The notes beneath the pieces are model-generated. The model saw only the letters and a list, made by a program, of their open reading frames with translations. It did not search any database and had not been told where the DNA came from. Shown here one piece after another: positions 8,401 through 17,545 of a DNA stretch of 56,007 nucleotides. The position numbers were made by a program, and so were the translations under genes. Source of the DNA: a virus; the IMG/VR virus record IMGVR_UViG_3300001352_000012, positions 1-56,007 of that record; one strand, written 5' to 3'. Positions within the stretch are counted from its first letter, which is position 1. Every line of letters begins with the position of its first letter.

Positions 8401-11400
8401 TGTTCTTTTGCTGCTCTGCTACCTCTTTATTATACTTAGATAATAACTCATTAATATCTGCAACAGTTGTTGTTGGGGATTTAGTTAATAAGTCATCCGC
8501 AATTTTTTCTATTTCGTCTAATAGGTTTTCATCTTCAATCTTCTTAGCGTTAATCTTAGAGAGTGCTTTTGCTGCTTGCCCTACCTTGGACTTTCCTCTA
8601 GCCATCTTTCCAGCCCTCTTTACTTTAGAGTTTACATTAGACTGCTTCTGTTTTGTGGCTGCATCTTTGAATCCCTTTTCAATATCAGTTAAAAACTCAT
8701 CTACAGCCTTCTTGGAAGCTAGGTCTGTATTGTTTAATTTCTTTAGCCAATTAGCAGATTGATTAACTGTTATACGTCCACTCTTTTCTAAGTCGTTAAT
8801 GTAATCAGATATACCCTTTCTTACAGCCTTTTCATCCCCTACGCTGGCAAGAATAGATAGCTTTACTTTCCCAATTTTTTGTTTACTCCCTTTCTCTAAT
8901 ACACTATTCCTATACTCTATAGCCTTATCATAATCATCAAAAGATTTCTCTTCTATATCTAATTCATTATTAGGGTCATATACCATTGCAACAACATCTG
9001 GCTTTCCATGCTCTGCTTCGTTCCATCCTTCAGGAGCGAACTCTTCATTAAATGGAGTTCTAGAAACAATTCTAAATCCATTTCTTTGATAAACCTTTGT
9101 TAAGTAGTTATCAAAGTTATCTAGCATTTTACCGCCTTGCTTTACAGCCTGTTTTAATATATTGTCTGCTACGCCTTTCTTTTTACTATCAGGGTCTTTA
9201 AATACCCCTGTAATATCTCCATCAGGTTTAACAAAAGCTGCACCACCATCAACACGAACAACAGTACCATCAGTTCCTTCTGGAACTTCTGATACAGACC
9301 AATATTGCTTTGTGTCTGAATCTTTAACTTCTTTTAGCTCTTGAAAGTAGGAATCATTTTCTTTCTTACCTTCTTTGGCATCTTGTTCTTGTATTTTGTA
9401 CTTATTATTTTTAAAGTCGTAAGATATATCTATATTATCTACTTCGCGTATGTTATTTCCGTCAAAGTAGAATAGTTTATCTGCCCCATTTTCATGAAAG
9501 CCTTTTTCTATATCTCCTGACCTAACTGCATCTTTTAAATCTTCGGGGGATGACCAATCTGTTATATTTTCATTAGTAACTTCTCCTGATTTTGCAGAAT
9601 ATGATTTAGCTTTGTACTTATTAACGTCCTCAGATTTTGAAGGTCTGTAACCATAAGATGAATCACCCTCAAATATAAAGCCTCTTTTTTTATACCAATC
9701 TTTTAACTGCTTATCTGTAAGTCCTAGTTCTCCCTTTTTTAATCCCTGCTTAGTTTCTGTTGCTCCTTTTGAGTCTACTATTAATGATACAGACATATCA
9801 CTCTCGTCTGCCGCATCTAGTATATTTTTTAACTCTTTTGATGCCAACCCTTCTCCACGATTTTTGTCTACCCCTATAAAATCTATTTGAATATCTCCTT
9901 GAACCTCTTGACCATTTATGTCAACAACATCATTATCCTCTCTCAATGTAACTTCTACTCCATCAGGTGTTGTATAGTTATAGCCTTTTTCTCCAAATCC
10001 TGCGTCTACCTCATTAAATTCCCCTCCACTGAGTCTATCCGTTAGTCGGCTGACATCCTTGTTTGGTACACCCTCTGCTTCTTTTGTAGTCTCTTCTGTA
10101 GTTTTTTGCATTTCTACAGGCTTAACTAATACAGGAAGGTCTATAGATATTTTATAGGTAAGTCCTTTTTTTGTTATAGTTGCGTTTATTCCTGGATATG
10201 CTTTTTTTACCTCAGCTAATTCTGTTTCTGCTTCTGATTTTACTGGTGTTGAAAATTCATTAAATGCACTCTCTCCTTTCTCTTCTAAAGACTCTTTTGT
10301 TGCGGCACTATATTTTGTAGGTCTTGTTACTACATTCCCATCTTCATCTACTTTTTCTACAAGTCTTGACTTATTATAAGTTCGTAAACCGCCTTTAGAT
10401 ATTGTTGTAGTTTCAACAACCTCTACATTATTAGGTAATGCATTTTCTGCGGATGTAATTATATTCTTAAACACACCGCTTTCAGAAGTTTGCATTTTAG
10501 CAGAGAACATATTTGTTGGTTTACCATTTTCGTAAACCCTTACATAACCTACAAAATTACCTTCATTTGTAGCGGTAATTATAGCATCCACGCTCTTCGT
10601 TTCAGGATTTACATACGTTGCTGTTGTGACCCCATTCTTGTCAGTAGTTGTAATGTCTGAAATTTCAGCCGCTCCGTAAGGTAGTCTCTTGTCTTTGTGT
10701 TGGTCTCCAAATAAATTCTCCTGTTCTTTAGTTCTATTTTCTAATCTTTGTTCTGCGGTAGTTTCTTCTGTTGTAGTTTCTTTAGTAGCAATACCCTCTG
10801 TTGCTAGTTCTGTTAATTTTTTATCTATTACGGCTATCTTAGCTTGCTCTCCTCCTCGTTGTGTTGGGTGGAGTGATCCCATCTCAGCTTCTAGTTTTTC
10901 TCTTTCAGCTAGGAGTCTTATACTTTCCTCTCTGTTATTGTTTGTTGGAGATAATTCAGAGTCATACTTTAATACTCGATTTATTTTATCTTGTGATATG
11001 TTGTACCCCTCTTCGGTTAATGCACCTGATTGATACATCCCCTTAATTTTCTCAGTTAATTGTTCTAGGTCGCCTTTACTGTTGAGTACTTCTTTTATCT
11101 CTTCGTCTGTTAATTCTTGTGTGGGTTTGTCAATAACAGCTTTAGTTTTCCTTAAAGAAGCCGCCCCCTTACCCATACCAAAAAGTAGCATACTTCCTGC
11201 AAATGTAGATGCACCTGTTTCTGCTGCATCTTTTGTAAAGGTTGCGTTAAAACTTTCTTTTAAGAAAGCCTTTCTACCCTCATCCGTTTTTATGCCTCCG
11301 TTTTCTAGTGCTGCTTTGTTTGCTTTTTCTACTGACTGTTGAAAAATCTCTGTCCCTGATTCTTTTAGAGATGCAACAGATATGTCTTTACCTAATGAGA

Positions 11401-12700
11401 CTAGTTTAGGTATATTTTTTTTGACTTGATCTTTAACCCCAGCCTTAAATATTGAGTTTCTCATAAGGTTGGCAGCCGTACCCAATCCGTAAAATTCTGA
11501 TGCTGTTGCTAATCCTGCTGAAAGAAGTGCTGTGGTTTCGTCTTCTAGGTCTTCCGCAATAATATCTTCCTCTTTTTTACCTGTCTCTTTTGCCTTAGCT
11601 CTTACGGCTTCCATGTACATAGGTGCGCCTATTTCCCCAAACGTACCCATACCCATAGTAGCTGTGCTTGTGACCATAGACCTTAAAAAGTCTACTGCCG
11701 TACCTACAGCCGCAGCCGAAGCCTTGTCAATCTCTCCTTTTTCTAGGCTTTCTAAAAACGGTAGTGTAGGTTTTAATTTTTCCTCTGTATCTTGTATTTC
11801 TTTATATGCCGCCTGTTGTTGTGTTACACTTTGACTTGCTCCTCTAACTAATTGTTTAGTTTTATCTGATATATCTTGACCACTTAATATTCCATATAAA
11901 GCAATAGGTAAACTGACAGTAAAATCTTCTGATAACTGCTCCCCTAATAATATGGTCTTAGCGGGTATTAAGCTAGTCATAAGCGCAGAATTATACAACG
12001 CATTACCTATACTCTCTAATGGTGAAAGTTGGTCTATCTGTTCTTGATAAGCTAGGTCTATAGCTGCTTGCTTATCCTTAACTACAATATTAAGTTCTTT
12101 AAACGCTTTATCGTTTACATTCTCATTTACTTTTTTTAACTCTTCGTTAAGTTTAAAGTTTGTTTGGAGTTTTTGGTTTACTTGTGTATTAACTTTTTCA
12201 TAGTAACTATTCAGTCCCTCGTTAGCTTTATTAGCATCAATCTCTCCTCTATCTAAACTGTCTTGAAGTTCTTGCCTTTTTTGCTGTAGGAGTGGCTCGT
12301 AAGAGTCCATCATCTTTTGCCTTACATCTTGTATAGGTAATTCGTCAACAAGTTTCTTTCTCTCTATACTTGCGTCAAGAAGTATTTGCTCTTGACGCTT
12401 AATGTATGGGTCTTTTATATTAGATATAAGTTCTTCCCTAGAAGCTACCCCTACAGGTAACTCTTGCTCTACAAGTGGACTAGGAGTTCCACTCTCCTCT
12501 GAAGGCTGTGGTCGTTGTATACCTAATAAATTAGAATATGCTTCTTCATCACCGTCAAAATCTTTCTCTTTAAATGTGTTAAAGGATAAATTAAAAAAAT
12601 CATTATTGGATTGTAATAACTTAGTAAAATCTTCTTTACTACCCTTAAATCCTTTAGCAAGAGATAAGTTCCATGCGTCTTGTAATGCGTCTTCTTCCAT
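5456..12700 (-). CDS. Giant 2414-aa internal virion / DNA-ejection protein (polyvalent)
   Basis: This is the largest gene in the window. The N-terminus (about 65-90) carries a Pro-rich linker with GTPSPLVEQELPVGVA, shared with the upstream 817-aa protein. There are hydrophobic stretches near 235-290 and 490-510, long charged helical regions, and two GNAT-like blocks (about 960-1030 with IDFIGVDKNRGEGLASKEL and WYKKRGF; about 1170-1240 with GVADNILKQAV and VYQRNGFRIV). The C-terminal third includes amphipathic and hydrophobic segments (about 2200-2230 and 2370-2390) and a very basic tail. Size, position after the other internal proteins and helical content fit a T7 gp16-like ejection protein with extra enzymatic domains. 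No lysozyme or RNA polymerase motif was recognised. Confidence 0.75.
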   Translation of the reverse strand: MEEDALQDAWNLSLAKGFKGSKEDFTKLLQSNNDFFNLSFNTFKEKDFDGDEEAYSNLLGIQRPQPSEESGTPSPLVEQELPVGVASREELISNIKDPYIKRQEQILLDASIERKKLVDELPIQDVRQKMMDSYEPLLQQKRQELQDSLDRGEIDANKANEGLNSYYEKVNTQVNQKLQTNFKLNEELKKVNENVNDKAFKELNIVVKDKQAAIDLAYQEQIDQLSPLESIGNALYNSALMTSLIPAKTILLGEQLSEDFTVSLPIALYGILSGQDISDKTKQLVRGASQSVTQQQAAYKEIQDTEEKLKPTLPFLESLEKGEIDKASAAAVGTAVDFLRSMVTSTATMGMGTFGEIGAPMYMEAVRAKAKETGKKEEDIIAEDLEDETTALLSAGLATASEFYGLGTAANLMRNSIFKAGVKDQVKKNIPKLVSLGKDISVASLKESGTEIFQQSVEKANKAALENGGIKTDEGRKAFLKESFNATFTKDAAETGASTFAGSMLLFGMGKGAASLRKTKAVIDKPTQELTDEEIKEVLNSKGDLEQLTEKIKGMYQSGALTEEGYNISQDKINRVLKYDSELSPTNNNREESIRLLAEREKLEAEMGSLHPTQRGGEQAKIAVIDKKLTELATEGIATKETTTEETTAEQRLENRTKEQENLFGDQHKDKRLPYGAAEISDITTTDKNGVTTATYVNPETKSVDAIITATNEGNFVGYVRVYENGKPTNMFSAKMQTSESGVFKNIITSAENALPNNVEVVETTTISKGGLRTYNKSRLVEKVDEDGNVVTRPTKYSAATKESLEEKGESAFNEFSTPVKSEAETELAEVKKAYPGINATITKKGLTYKISIDLPVLVKPVEMQKTTEETTKEAEGVPNKDVSRLTDRLSGGEFNEVDAGFGEKGYNYTTPDGVEVTLREDNDVVDINGQEVQGDIQIDFIGVDKNRGEGLASKELKNILDAADESDMSVSLIVDSKGATETKQGLKKGELGLTDKQLKDWYKKRGFIFEGDSSYGYRPSKSEDVNKYKAKSYSAKSGEVTNENITDWSSPEDLKDAVRSGDIEKGFHENGADKLFYFDGNNIREVDNIDISYDFKNNKYKIQEQDAKEGKKENDSYFQELKEVKDSDTKQYWSVSEVPEGTDGTVVRVDGGAAFVKPDGDITGVFKDPDSKKKGVADNILKQAVKQGGKMLDNFDNYLTKVYQRNGFRIVSRTPFNEEFAPEGWNEAEHGKPDVVAMVYDPNNELDIEEKSFDDYDKAIEYRNSVLEKGSKQKIGKVKLSILASVGDEKAVRKGISDYINDLEKSGRITVNQSANWLKKLNNTDLASKKAVDEFLTDIEKGFKDAATKQKQSNVNSKVKRAGKMARGKSKVGQAAKALSKINAKKIEDENLLDEIEKIADDLLTKSPTTTVADINELLSKYNKEVAEQQKNTPQKSITEKIKDYKKKRAKAETFSQFINLEVERQQIIGEYLDSEQDIDPELVRELEEEIEIDIESNKITTAQLASQSRGNLTRAKNAIDKAVKDGVITEEKAEELNSKLKEQVDIFKKELDKFTVQESKKYKKSVLKLKGLTLDGVEADEVRLLLEAEKVDDAAWLSRFNDAAEAIIAGNIPFKEISDLREFAASKSKRVDKLVDAIEEIDPKGLSVKAWIDRLGTKEAAQRVRNILNSQRDEIYKMVYQPMSNAFTRAKKMSDTMLKDFLKASSPSIFRRDERGFNRVGIIAQYLREASLLGSGTKADGVEVGNRDIFGIWLGNEAAMDAAGLSESEKEYHKKGQAKSMWDNRERKNIEEFYESLPKTEEGYVDVQVLSENYESLLNPRERKMLKTAEEVFEKGRDRQEAANLRRGIEFNPQVYYVPTQRKGRIGDVDATTKKFDKFSPQAKQGKEKVTESLRPTFGVYPVNIAEMVINYAEDTSLDYVFSEVQPVTNAILNKTISRTKAGVIANAIKGDYNASLDYEKSIGNTPRMLTKLLGARYAKSLFDPIRSAIEIVAAFTSIPIKVRSARGIADTFNKESWDTLRELEDLTGADIADFKSGDIERRGVKEAVGRENIFIKVGRYTMSIPEYLTAITGFMPVFRREFQSITGESFDRKKFLNNKAYKEQNLQAIKDATAKAQELVERIYGSKTKGGTRRSVEIAPSKFLGIGLSEDGTPITFKADSPQGRLVSFFGNFGYREQGEFFQSLKFIAGDLRNKKGNNAAELANAGGVLMNAITYSYMMGVYYLASQIMFGDDDEAEEAEKRMEEMFTLKGLGDLITNQLTFLAVSKYGKVSRGAAIAVISALYNMAEDKEDKKILADLLKNNFFVNKPINLSSKYDVSVFTGKELLPAVDNLIALGATVNKSREQMVKEDDIDAVVAADLSIAIMNLSLAVGAGTQLPMSNIINKMLKKAKSKRKNNKKKPLTKKYNIN

Positions 12701-12707
12701 CTTTTAT

Positions 12708-15161
12708 TTATTTTTTAAACCCAATACCACTACCTGACTCTAATTTAACATTATAATCAACCCACTGCCTTCTATCTAACACACCATTTGAGTTTTCAGC
12801 AGGTTTAGCAGAGTAACTCCCAGCGTCATAGAATGCTAATGTAATATCCTTCAAAGGTACATCATAGTCTTTTGATAGTCTCTCTGCTTCCGCTTTTATA
12901 TTATTCGCAGAGCCACTGAAATCATCTGCAATTAATTTGCCGTCTTTCTCAAATAAAAAAACTGTTGCTGAACCTGAGAATCTACTATATAATTCCTGCC
13001 CCTTTACGAATTTACCATCTGCTGTTTCTCCATCAAGTACAGGTAGATTTGGTATGGGCTTTCCCTCTTTAGTAGACAGTACCTGTATATCTTTGCCATA
13101 TTGTTTGTCTGTTGTTCTTTTTACCCAATCTATCTCTCCATATTTATACTGGTCTAAGTTTTGAGTTACATAGTCGTTCTCGGTAACATCTCCTTTCTTT
13201 TTGTAAGAGATTCTCAAATCCCCACTCTCAGTCTTATTGAAGACGGGTACATATTGGTCATTTTTCAGTTTCTTGAAATTTGATGTGTTATAGCCTAACT
13301 CTGTTGAGTAGCCTCCTTTTTTAAACCACTCAGATTCTTTTTTTAAGTCCTCATTTGTTGCATCATAAACATCCTTAAATTCCTTAGGTCTGCCATCCCG
13401 TATAAAGAAATGGGCTACCCCCGATACCCCTTCTAACTTCTCAGGTGCTTCTGTATTACCATTGGAGGGAATTGGTGCGTAAGTAAATCCATTCGCTGCA
13501 TCAAACACATTTCTAAATACATTTAGGTTATACTCTATGTCTGAGTCCTTCTTATTACCCTTCAAATCTACATTCAGCACACTCCTCCAAAAATTATCTG
13601 GTACTGGAGCATATATTTGAGTATATGTGGGTATAGTGTCTTGTACAGTTTCGTTATTAGTTTGTGAAATATCTACGGGTTGTGTTGATATTTCTACATC
13701 GTTAAATTCTGTTATACTGCTTTCGGCTACTACTTGATCTTTAAAACCATACTGTATTAGAACCCTGTTAACGTATGACGGAATATTACTAATAAAATTA
13801 CCATAATATTTTTTCTCTTGTTTTGCTTTTGCCTTTAGCTGTTCTCCTTCATCTAAGATCATGTCTCCTATTTCCTCAAATGCGGCACTTCCCCTTAATC
13901 TAAATTTATCGCTCTCAGCAATAGTGCTGTTTAATAAACCATCAATATAAGATAGCGATTCAGTAAACATAGAGTAATCCTCTTCATTATCAATATTCTT
14001 TGCTACTTCCGATATTTTTTTAATCTTTTCTTCTTTGATAATCGGTTTAGTAGTAGTGGTATTAGCGGGAGTGAATACGTCTCTCACGTTTTGGGTTATT
14101 CCATCCTTCATTGAAGGTATCTCTTCCATCTTAGGGAAGTTTATCTCAGATGTCCTAGGTTTATATTCCTTGTTCGAAGGTATCTCTTCCATCTTAGAAA
14201 AGTTTGTCTTAGATGTCCTAGGTTTATATTCCTTCTTCCAACTTCCCCTAGCAAACTTATCTGCCTCTTCTTGACTATCAAACTCCCAAACTTCTTTTCT
14301 CTTCTTAGCTTCATCAAAAGCCTCTCCACCTTCTAATCTAATCCAATCTTTAGGGTCGCTTGTTTGTTTGTTTGGGTCTTTAGGAAACAGTGTGGGATAG
14401 GCATACTCTTTCCCATCGTACCCACCACTCTCCATTAAAACAGTAGATGGACTCTCTTGCCCCTCTAGTTTAACAGAGTTTTTTCTTATATCATAGGGAC
14501 TAGGAGTTCCCACCGTAGTTTTATTACCCTCAACTATTCCTGCCTTAGAGCCTATAGCCGCCCCCCTAACAGAACCGAGAAGTGATGGGTTAGGAGTTCC
14601 AACCTTAGTTTTATCTACTTTATTTTTATATGGAAGAACCTTATTTTTATTAATAATACCGACAGGTAACTCTTGCTCTACAATTGGACTAAGGGTTGTA
14701 TTACCGTCAACTATTCCTGCATTATAGCCTATAGTTGCACCCTTAATACCACCGATGGGGGTACTGGGCTTATATTGTTTATTATACTTACTAATATCAA
14801 TAGTACTTACATCTATCGTTGTGTCAATTGGATTTTCAACTTCAAAATCTGCGAAACTAATAGTCTTAGGTGCAGCTATGCCAAAAGGTATCTCTTTCTT
14901 TACAAATGGACTAGGAGTTCCACTCTCCTCTGAAGGCTGTAATGGTTGTGATGGACTAGGAGTTCCAACCTTTGACTGCTCCCTTGTAGCCCCCTCTGAT
15001 TGCTCTGAGGAGGCGTTTGAAAAACCCATAGAAGCCCCTCCCGTGCTTGGTGGTGGGGGAGGTGGTGGTGGAATACTCCCGTTAAACTTAGTTGTAGTAC
15101 TTGGTGGGGGAGGTGGTGGAGGTGGTATACTCCCTTGAACTTTATCTTTTTCTCCTACCAT
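12708..15161 (-). CDS. 817-aa internal virion protein with two octaproline tracts
   Basis: The N-terminus has two copies of GSIPPPPPPPPST (prolines at 13-20 and 31-38). A low-complexity linker (about 40-240) follows, with repeated GTPSP motifs (VGTPSPS, SGTPSPFVKKEIPFGIA, LSPIVEQELPVGI). A second repeat reads EYKPRTSxxNFxKMEEIPS twice (about 300-340). The remaining half is a mixed globular region with FSGSATVFLFEKDGK and YDAGSYSAKP near the C-terminus. The start ATG overlaps the stop of the 515-aa gene (TAATG). It lies between two probable ejection proteins, so an internal or ejection role is likely. The enzymatic role of the C-terminal region is unknown. Confidence 0.7.
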   Translation of the reverse strand: MVGEKDKVQGSIPPPPPPPPSTTTKFNGSIPPPPPPPPSTGGASMGFSNASSEQSEGATREQSKVGTPSPSQPLQPSEESGTPSPFVKKEIPFGIAAPKTISFADFEVENPIDTTIDVSTIDISKYNKQYKPSTPIGGIKGATIGYNAGIVDGNTTLSPIVEQELPVGIINKNKVLPYKNKVDKTKVGTPNPSLLGSVRGAAIGSKAGIVEGNKTTVGTPSPYDIRKNSVKLEGQESPSTVLMESGGYDGKEYAYPTLFPKDPNKQTSDPKDWIRLEGGEAFDEAKKRKEVWEFDSQEEADKFARGSWKKEYKPRTSKTNFSKMEEIPSNKEYKPRTSEINFPKMEEIPSMKDGITQNVRDVFTPANTTTTKPIIKEEKIKKISEVAKNIDNEEDYSMFTESLSYIDGLLNSTIAESDKFRLRGSAAFEEIGDMILDEGEQLKAKAKQEKKYYGNFISNIPSYVNRVLIQYGFKDQVVAESSITEFNDVEISTQPVDISQTNNETVQDTIPTYTQIYAPVPDNFWRSVLNVDLKGNKKDSDIEYNLNVFRNVFDAANGFTYAPIPSNGNTEAPEKLEGVSGVAHFFIRDGRPKEFKDVYDATNEDLKKESEWFKKGGYSTELGYNTSNFKKLKNDQYVPVFNKTESGDLRISYKKKGDVTENDYVTQNLDQYKYGEIDWVKRTTDKQYGKDIQVLSTKEGKPIPNLPVLDGETADGKFVKGQELYSRFSGSATVFLFEKDGKLIADDFSGSANNIKAEAERLSKDYDVPLKDITLAFYDAGSYSAKPAENSNGVLDRRQWVDYNVKLESGSGIGFKK

Positions 15162-16708
15162 TATTGTGTCTTTAAAGATTTAATATACTCCTCAGTATAG
15201 TTAGCATCTATAAGCTGTTGTTTTGTATATGCATACCCATTACTTGCAATATACTTTTTTTCTGGTAATAAGTCTACACCGTACATAGCTTCTATCTTAC
15301 CAATTAACCTATCATTAAGCTCTATGACTTTAGGCCCTATTACCTTCTCGGAAATTGTTTCCCCATCTGTGCCGTCCTTAGTCCTTGATGATACTGTCTT
15401 CTCTTCGTTGATTATTAAGAATCCTTTTCCTTCGGGGTTAATATACACCTCTTGTAGAGTTCCTTTTGAACTTCCTATTGTTATAGGCTTTAACTCTTCA
15501 CCTTTCTTAGTAATTTGTATAGATGTCAAGTTGGCGTCTTTTTCTATCGCGGCTTGTAAACCAACCACAAACCTATCTTTAAGTCTTGCTGTTTCGGCTT
15601 TTTGGTCTTCATCCGAATCCAAATTACTACCTAAGTCACTAAACATTTGGTCATACTCATCAGCTTTCAGTGCAGCTAATCTCTCAGCATCTCCTTTACC
15701 TAATACTGTTTTAGTTACGTTAAACTCTTTATCTTTACCGTCACCATCTGTCGGGGCTTTAAATGTTTTAGTTTCTAACTTACTTGGGCGGTATCTCTCT
15801 CCTGTTTGTTTTACAAAAGCATTATAGTCGTTTCTATAAATATCTTTAGCATTATCATCACTTAACATTGAGGGTGCATTACCTTCTTCTATTGCTCTAG
15901 TAGTCATGTACGATGCAAGAAAGTCAGGTCTGTTTTGTACAGCCTCTAGTGCGCTGTTGTAATCATCCTCTGTAATACCTGTTAAGGTCTCTTGTACTAT
16001 TAGTTCTCCTGTCCTATCGTTGTAAACACGGTTTAGTTTTTCCTTGCCTTGTAGTCTTAATGAAGCGTCTATCTCATCTAATAGTGCTTTGTTCATATCC
16101 CCCTCAGTAAACTTTGGGTTATACATAATGTTTTCATTTACTTTAGGTGACATCTTTTGCATTGTGTCTGCTGCCCAAAGTTGAATATCCTCTACATCAT
16201 CTGTTGATGAATCCCCTAAAAACTCGTATTGGTATGTGGGGTTTTCATACTTCATATTTTCTTCATCCCAATATAAAGCATCTTTATATTCCCCCGATTG
16301 GGACTGTGCGTTCTTAAAACCCTCTTTACCTTGTTTATTTATAACGTCAATGTACCCAAGACTCTTCATTAACTCTTTCTCTGACTGAGCTAAGTCTATT
16401 CCGTTTACAGAGTCTTCCATAAACTTATCAATAGCTTGTTGCTTTAATGCCTCTGTCTTTGGGAAGTCTGTGTCTTGCTCATACGCAGCTTTAGCGATGT
16501 CCATCATCTGCTTCTTCCTAGCTGCTGCTGCTGCATCCTTCTTAGCATTACCATCAGCAATCCCCTGCCCTATAGCTTGTGCGCCTCTTTGAATTGCAGT
16601 AGTGTCTAATCTTCCCGCTTGAGGTGTGAAAACTTGTGCGCTGCCTTGTCCCATACCTGTTGTGGTAGGTACGCTTGAGTATGCTCCGAAACTGCCTTGC
16701 TTTGCCAT
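15161..16708 (-). CDS. 515-aa probable internal virion protein
   Basis: It begins MAKQGSFGAYSSVPTTTGMG, continues with an Ala/Lys-rich helix (AKKDAAAAARKKQMMDIAKAAYEQ) and is largely helical and charged to the end. There is no signal peptide or membrane helix. The order 263-aa Gln-rich protein, this protein, then two very large proteins mirrors the gp14-gp15-gp16 internal core order of T7-like phages. The assignment rests on that order and composition, not on a recognised motif. Confidence 0.62.
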   Translation of the reverse strand: MAKQGSFGAYSSVPTTTGMGQGSAQVFTPQAGRLDTTAIQRGAQAIGQGIADGNAKKDAAAAARKKQMMDIAKAAYEQDTDFPKTEALKQQAIDKFMEDSVNGIDLAQSEKELMKSLGYIDVINKQGKEGFKNAQSQSGEYKDALYWDEENMKYENPTYQYEFLGDSSTDDVEDIQLWAADTMQKMSPKVNENIMYNPKFTEGDMNKALLDEIDASLRLQGKEKLNRVYNDRTGELIVQETLTGITEDDYNSALEAVQNRPDFLASYMTTRAIEEGNAPSMLSDDNAKDIYRNDYNAFVKQTGERYRPSKLETKTFKAPTDGDGKDKEFNVTKTVLGKGDAERLAALKADEYDQMFSDLGSNLDSDEDQKAETARLKDRFVVGLQAAIEKDANLTSIQITKKGEELKPITIGSSKGTLQEVYINPEGKGFLIINEEKTVSSRTKDGTDGETISEKVIGPKVIELNDRLIGKIEAMYGVDLLPEKKYIASNGYAYTKQQLIDANYTEEYIKSLKTQ

Positions 16709-16718
16709 GTATTTTATT

Positions 16719-17510
16719 TTATGCTATACCCCCTGATGCTACTGTTCCACTCATCTGTAAAAGTGAACCTGTCATATCCATCATCATTTGCTGTTGGGCT
16801 AGTTGCTGTTGGTAGTCAAAGTTAAGTGCGTTATATTGGTTCTGTTGTGATGACCCCATTAATGCTTGCATCTCTGCTGTCTTCTCTGCGTATGGTTGAA
16901 GGACGTTATAACCCTCTGCTTGACCCTCTAATGCCCCTAAATTACCTAGCTGTGCCATATACTGCTGTTGGTTAGCTTGTGCAGCCATAGCGTCTTGTGC
17001 GTTTAGTTGTCTGTATGATTGTGCGGTGGAGGTTTGTGTTTGTCCTAAGTTTCTTAGCCCTGCTCCTAGACTACTTGCTGCGGATAGCTGTGCTGCTTGA
17101 TTACCTGCAATATTATCCGCAGCCATTTGTCTTTGAGCTTCGGGCATACCCTCTCTAGCATATCCCTCTGCCATTTGAGTAATCTGTCTTTGGCGGTTGA
17201 CCGCTGCTTGCATATCAGGGCGACCTTGAGCCTCTAATTCAGCCTTTAGTTTTTGGGCTTGTATATCTTGTTGTGACGCTGTTAGGCTTTGGTTGTTTAA
17301 TAATGCATCTGCCGAATCTCCTGTCTTCCCTCCCCCAAATACTTTATCTTGTACGTCTGTTGAAACACTCTCGCCTGTTATATTCTCCCCTAGTGACTTT
17401 CCCGTAGTACCGTATGAAATAGCCTGTAAAGGTACACCCACTGGTGACATGACGTAACTTGCGGCATCTACTGTTGTTCCTAATATCTTATTCCAATTCC
17501 AATTCTTCAT
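16719..17510 (-). CDS. 263-aa Gln/Ala-rich internal virion protein (gp14-like position)
   Basis: The N-terminus (about 5-35) is amphipathic to hydrophobic (ILGTTVDAASYVMSPVGVPLQA). The rest is unusually rich in Gln, Ala and Met (for example LAQQQMMMDMTG and AMAAQANQQQYMAQLG), suggesting long helices. Small Ala/Gln-rich proteins ahead of larger internal proteins are typical of podovirus ejection cores. A promoter-like TAAATTTG box lies just upstream (17521-17528), so the ejection genes may form their own transcription unit. Confidence 0.62.
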   Translation of the reverse strand: MKNWNWNKILGTTVDAASYVMSPVGVPLQAISYGTTGKSLGENITGESVSTDVQDKVFGGGKTGDSADALLNNQSLTASQQDIQAQKLKAELEAQGRPDMQAAVNRQRQITQMAEGYAREGMPEAQRQMAADNIAGNQAAQLSAASSLGAGLRNLGQTQTSTAQSYRQLNAQDAMAAQANQQQYMAQLGNLGALEGQAEGYNVLQPYAEKTAEMQALMGSSQQNQYNALNFDYQQQLAQQQMMMDMTGSLLQMSGTVASGGIA

Positions 17511-17520
17511 CTTATTACTG

Positions 17521-17528
17521 CAAATTTA
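17521..17528 (-). promoter_or_regulatory. TAnnTTTG promoter box ahead of the ejection-protein genes
   Basis: The minus-strand sequence GTAAATTTGC contains TAAATTTG, 10 bases from the 263-aa gene start at 17510. No clear TTG element is seen 18-21 bases upstream, so the promoter call is partial. Confidence 0.5.
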
Positions 17529-17545
17529 CGAATTATTTATGTCTT

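Noticed and set aside
5456-12700. A giant virion RNA polymerase, as found in crAss-like phages
   Set aside because: No DFDID-type or two-barrel polymerase metal-binding motif was found in the 2414-aa protein.
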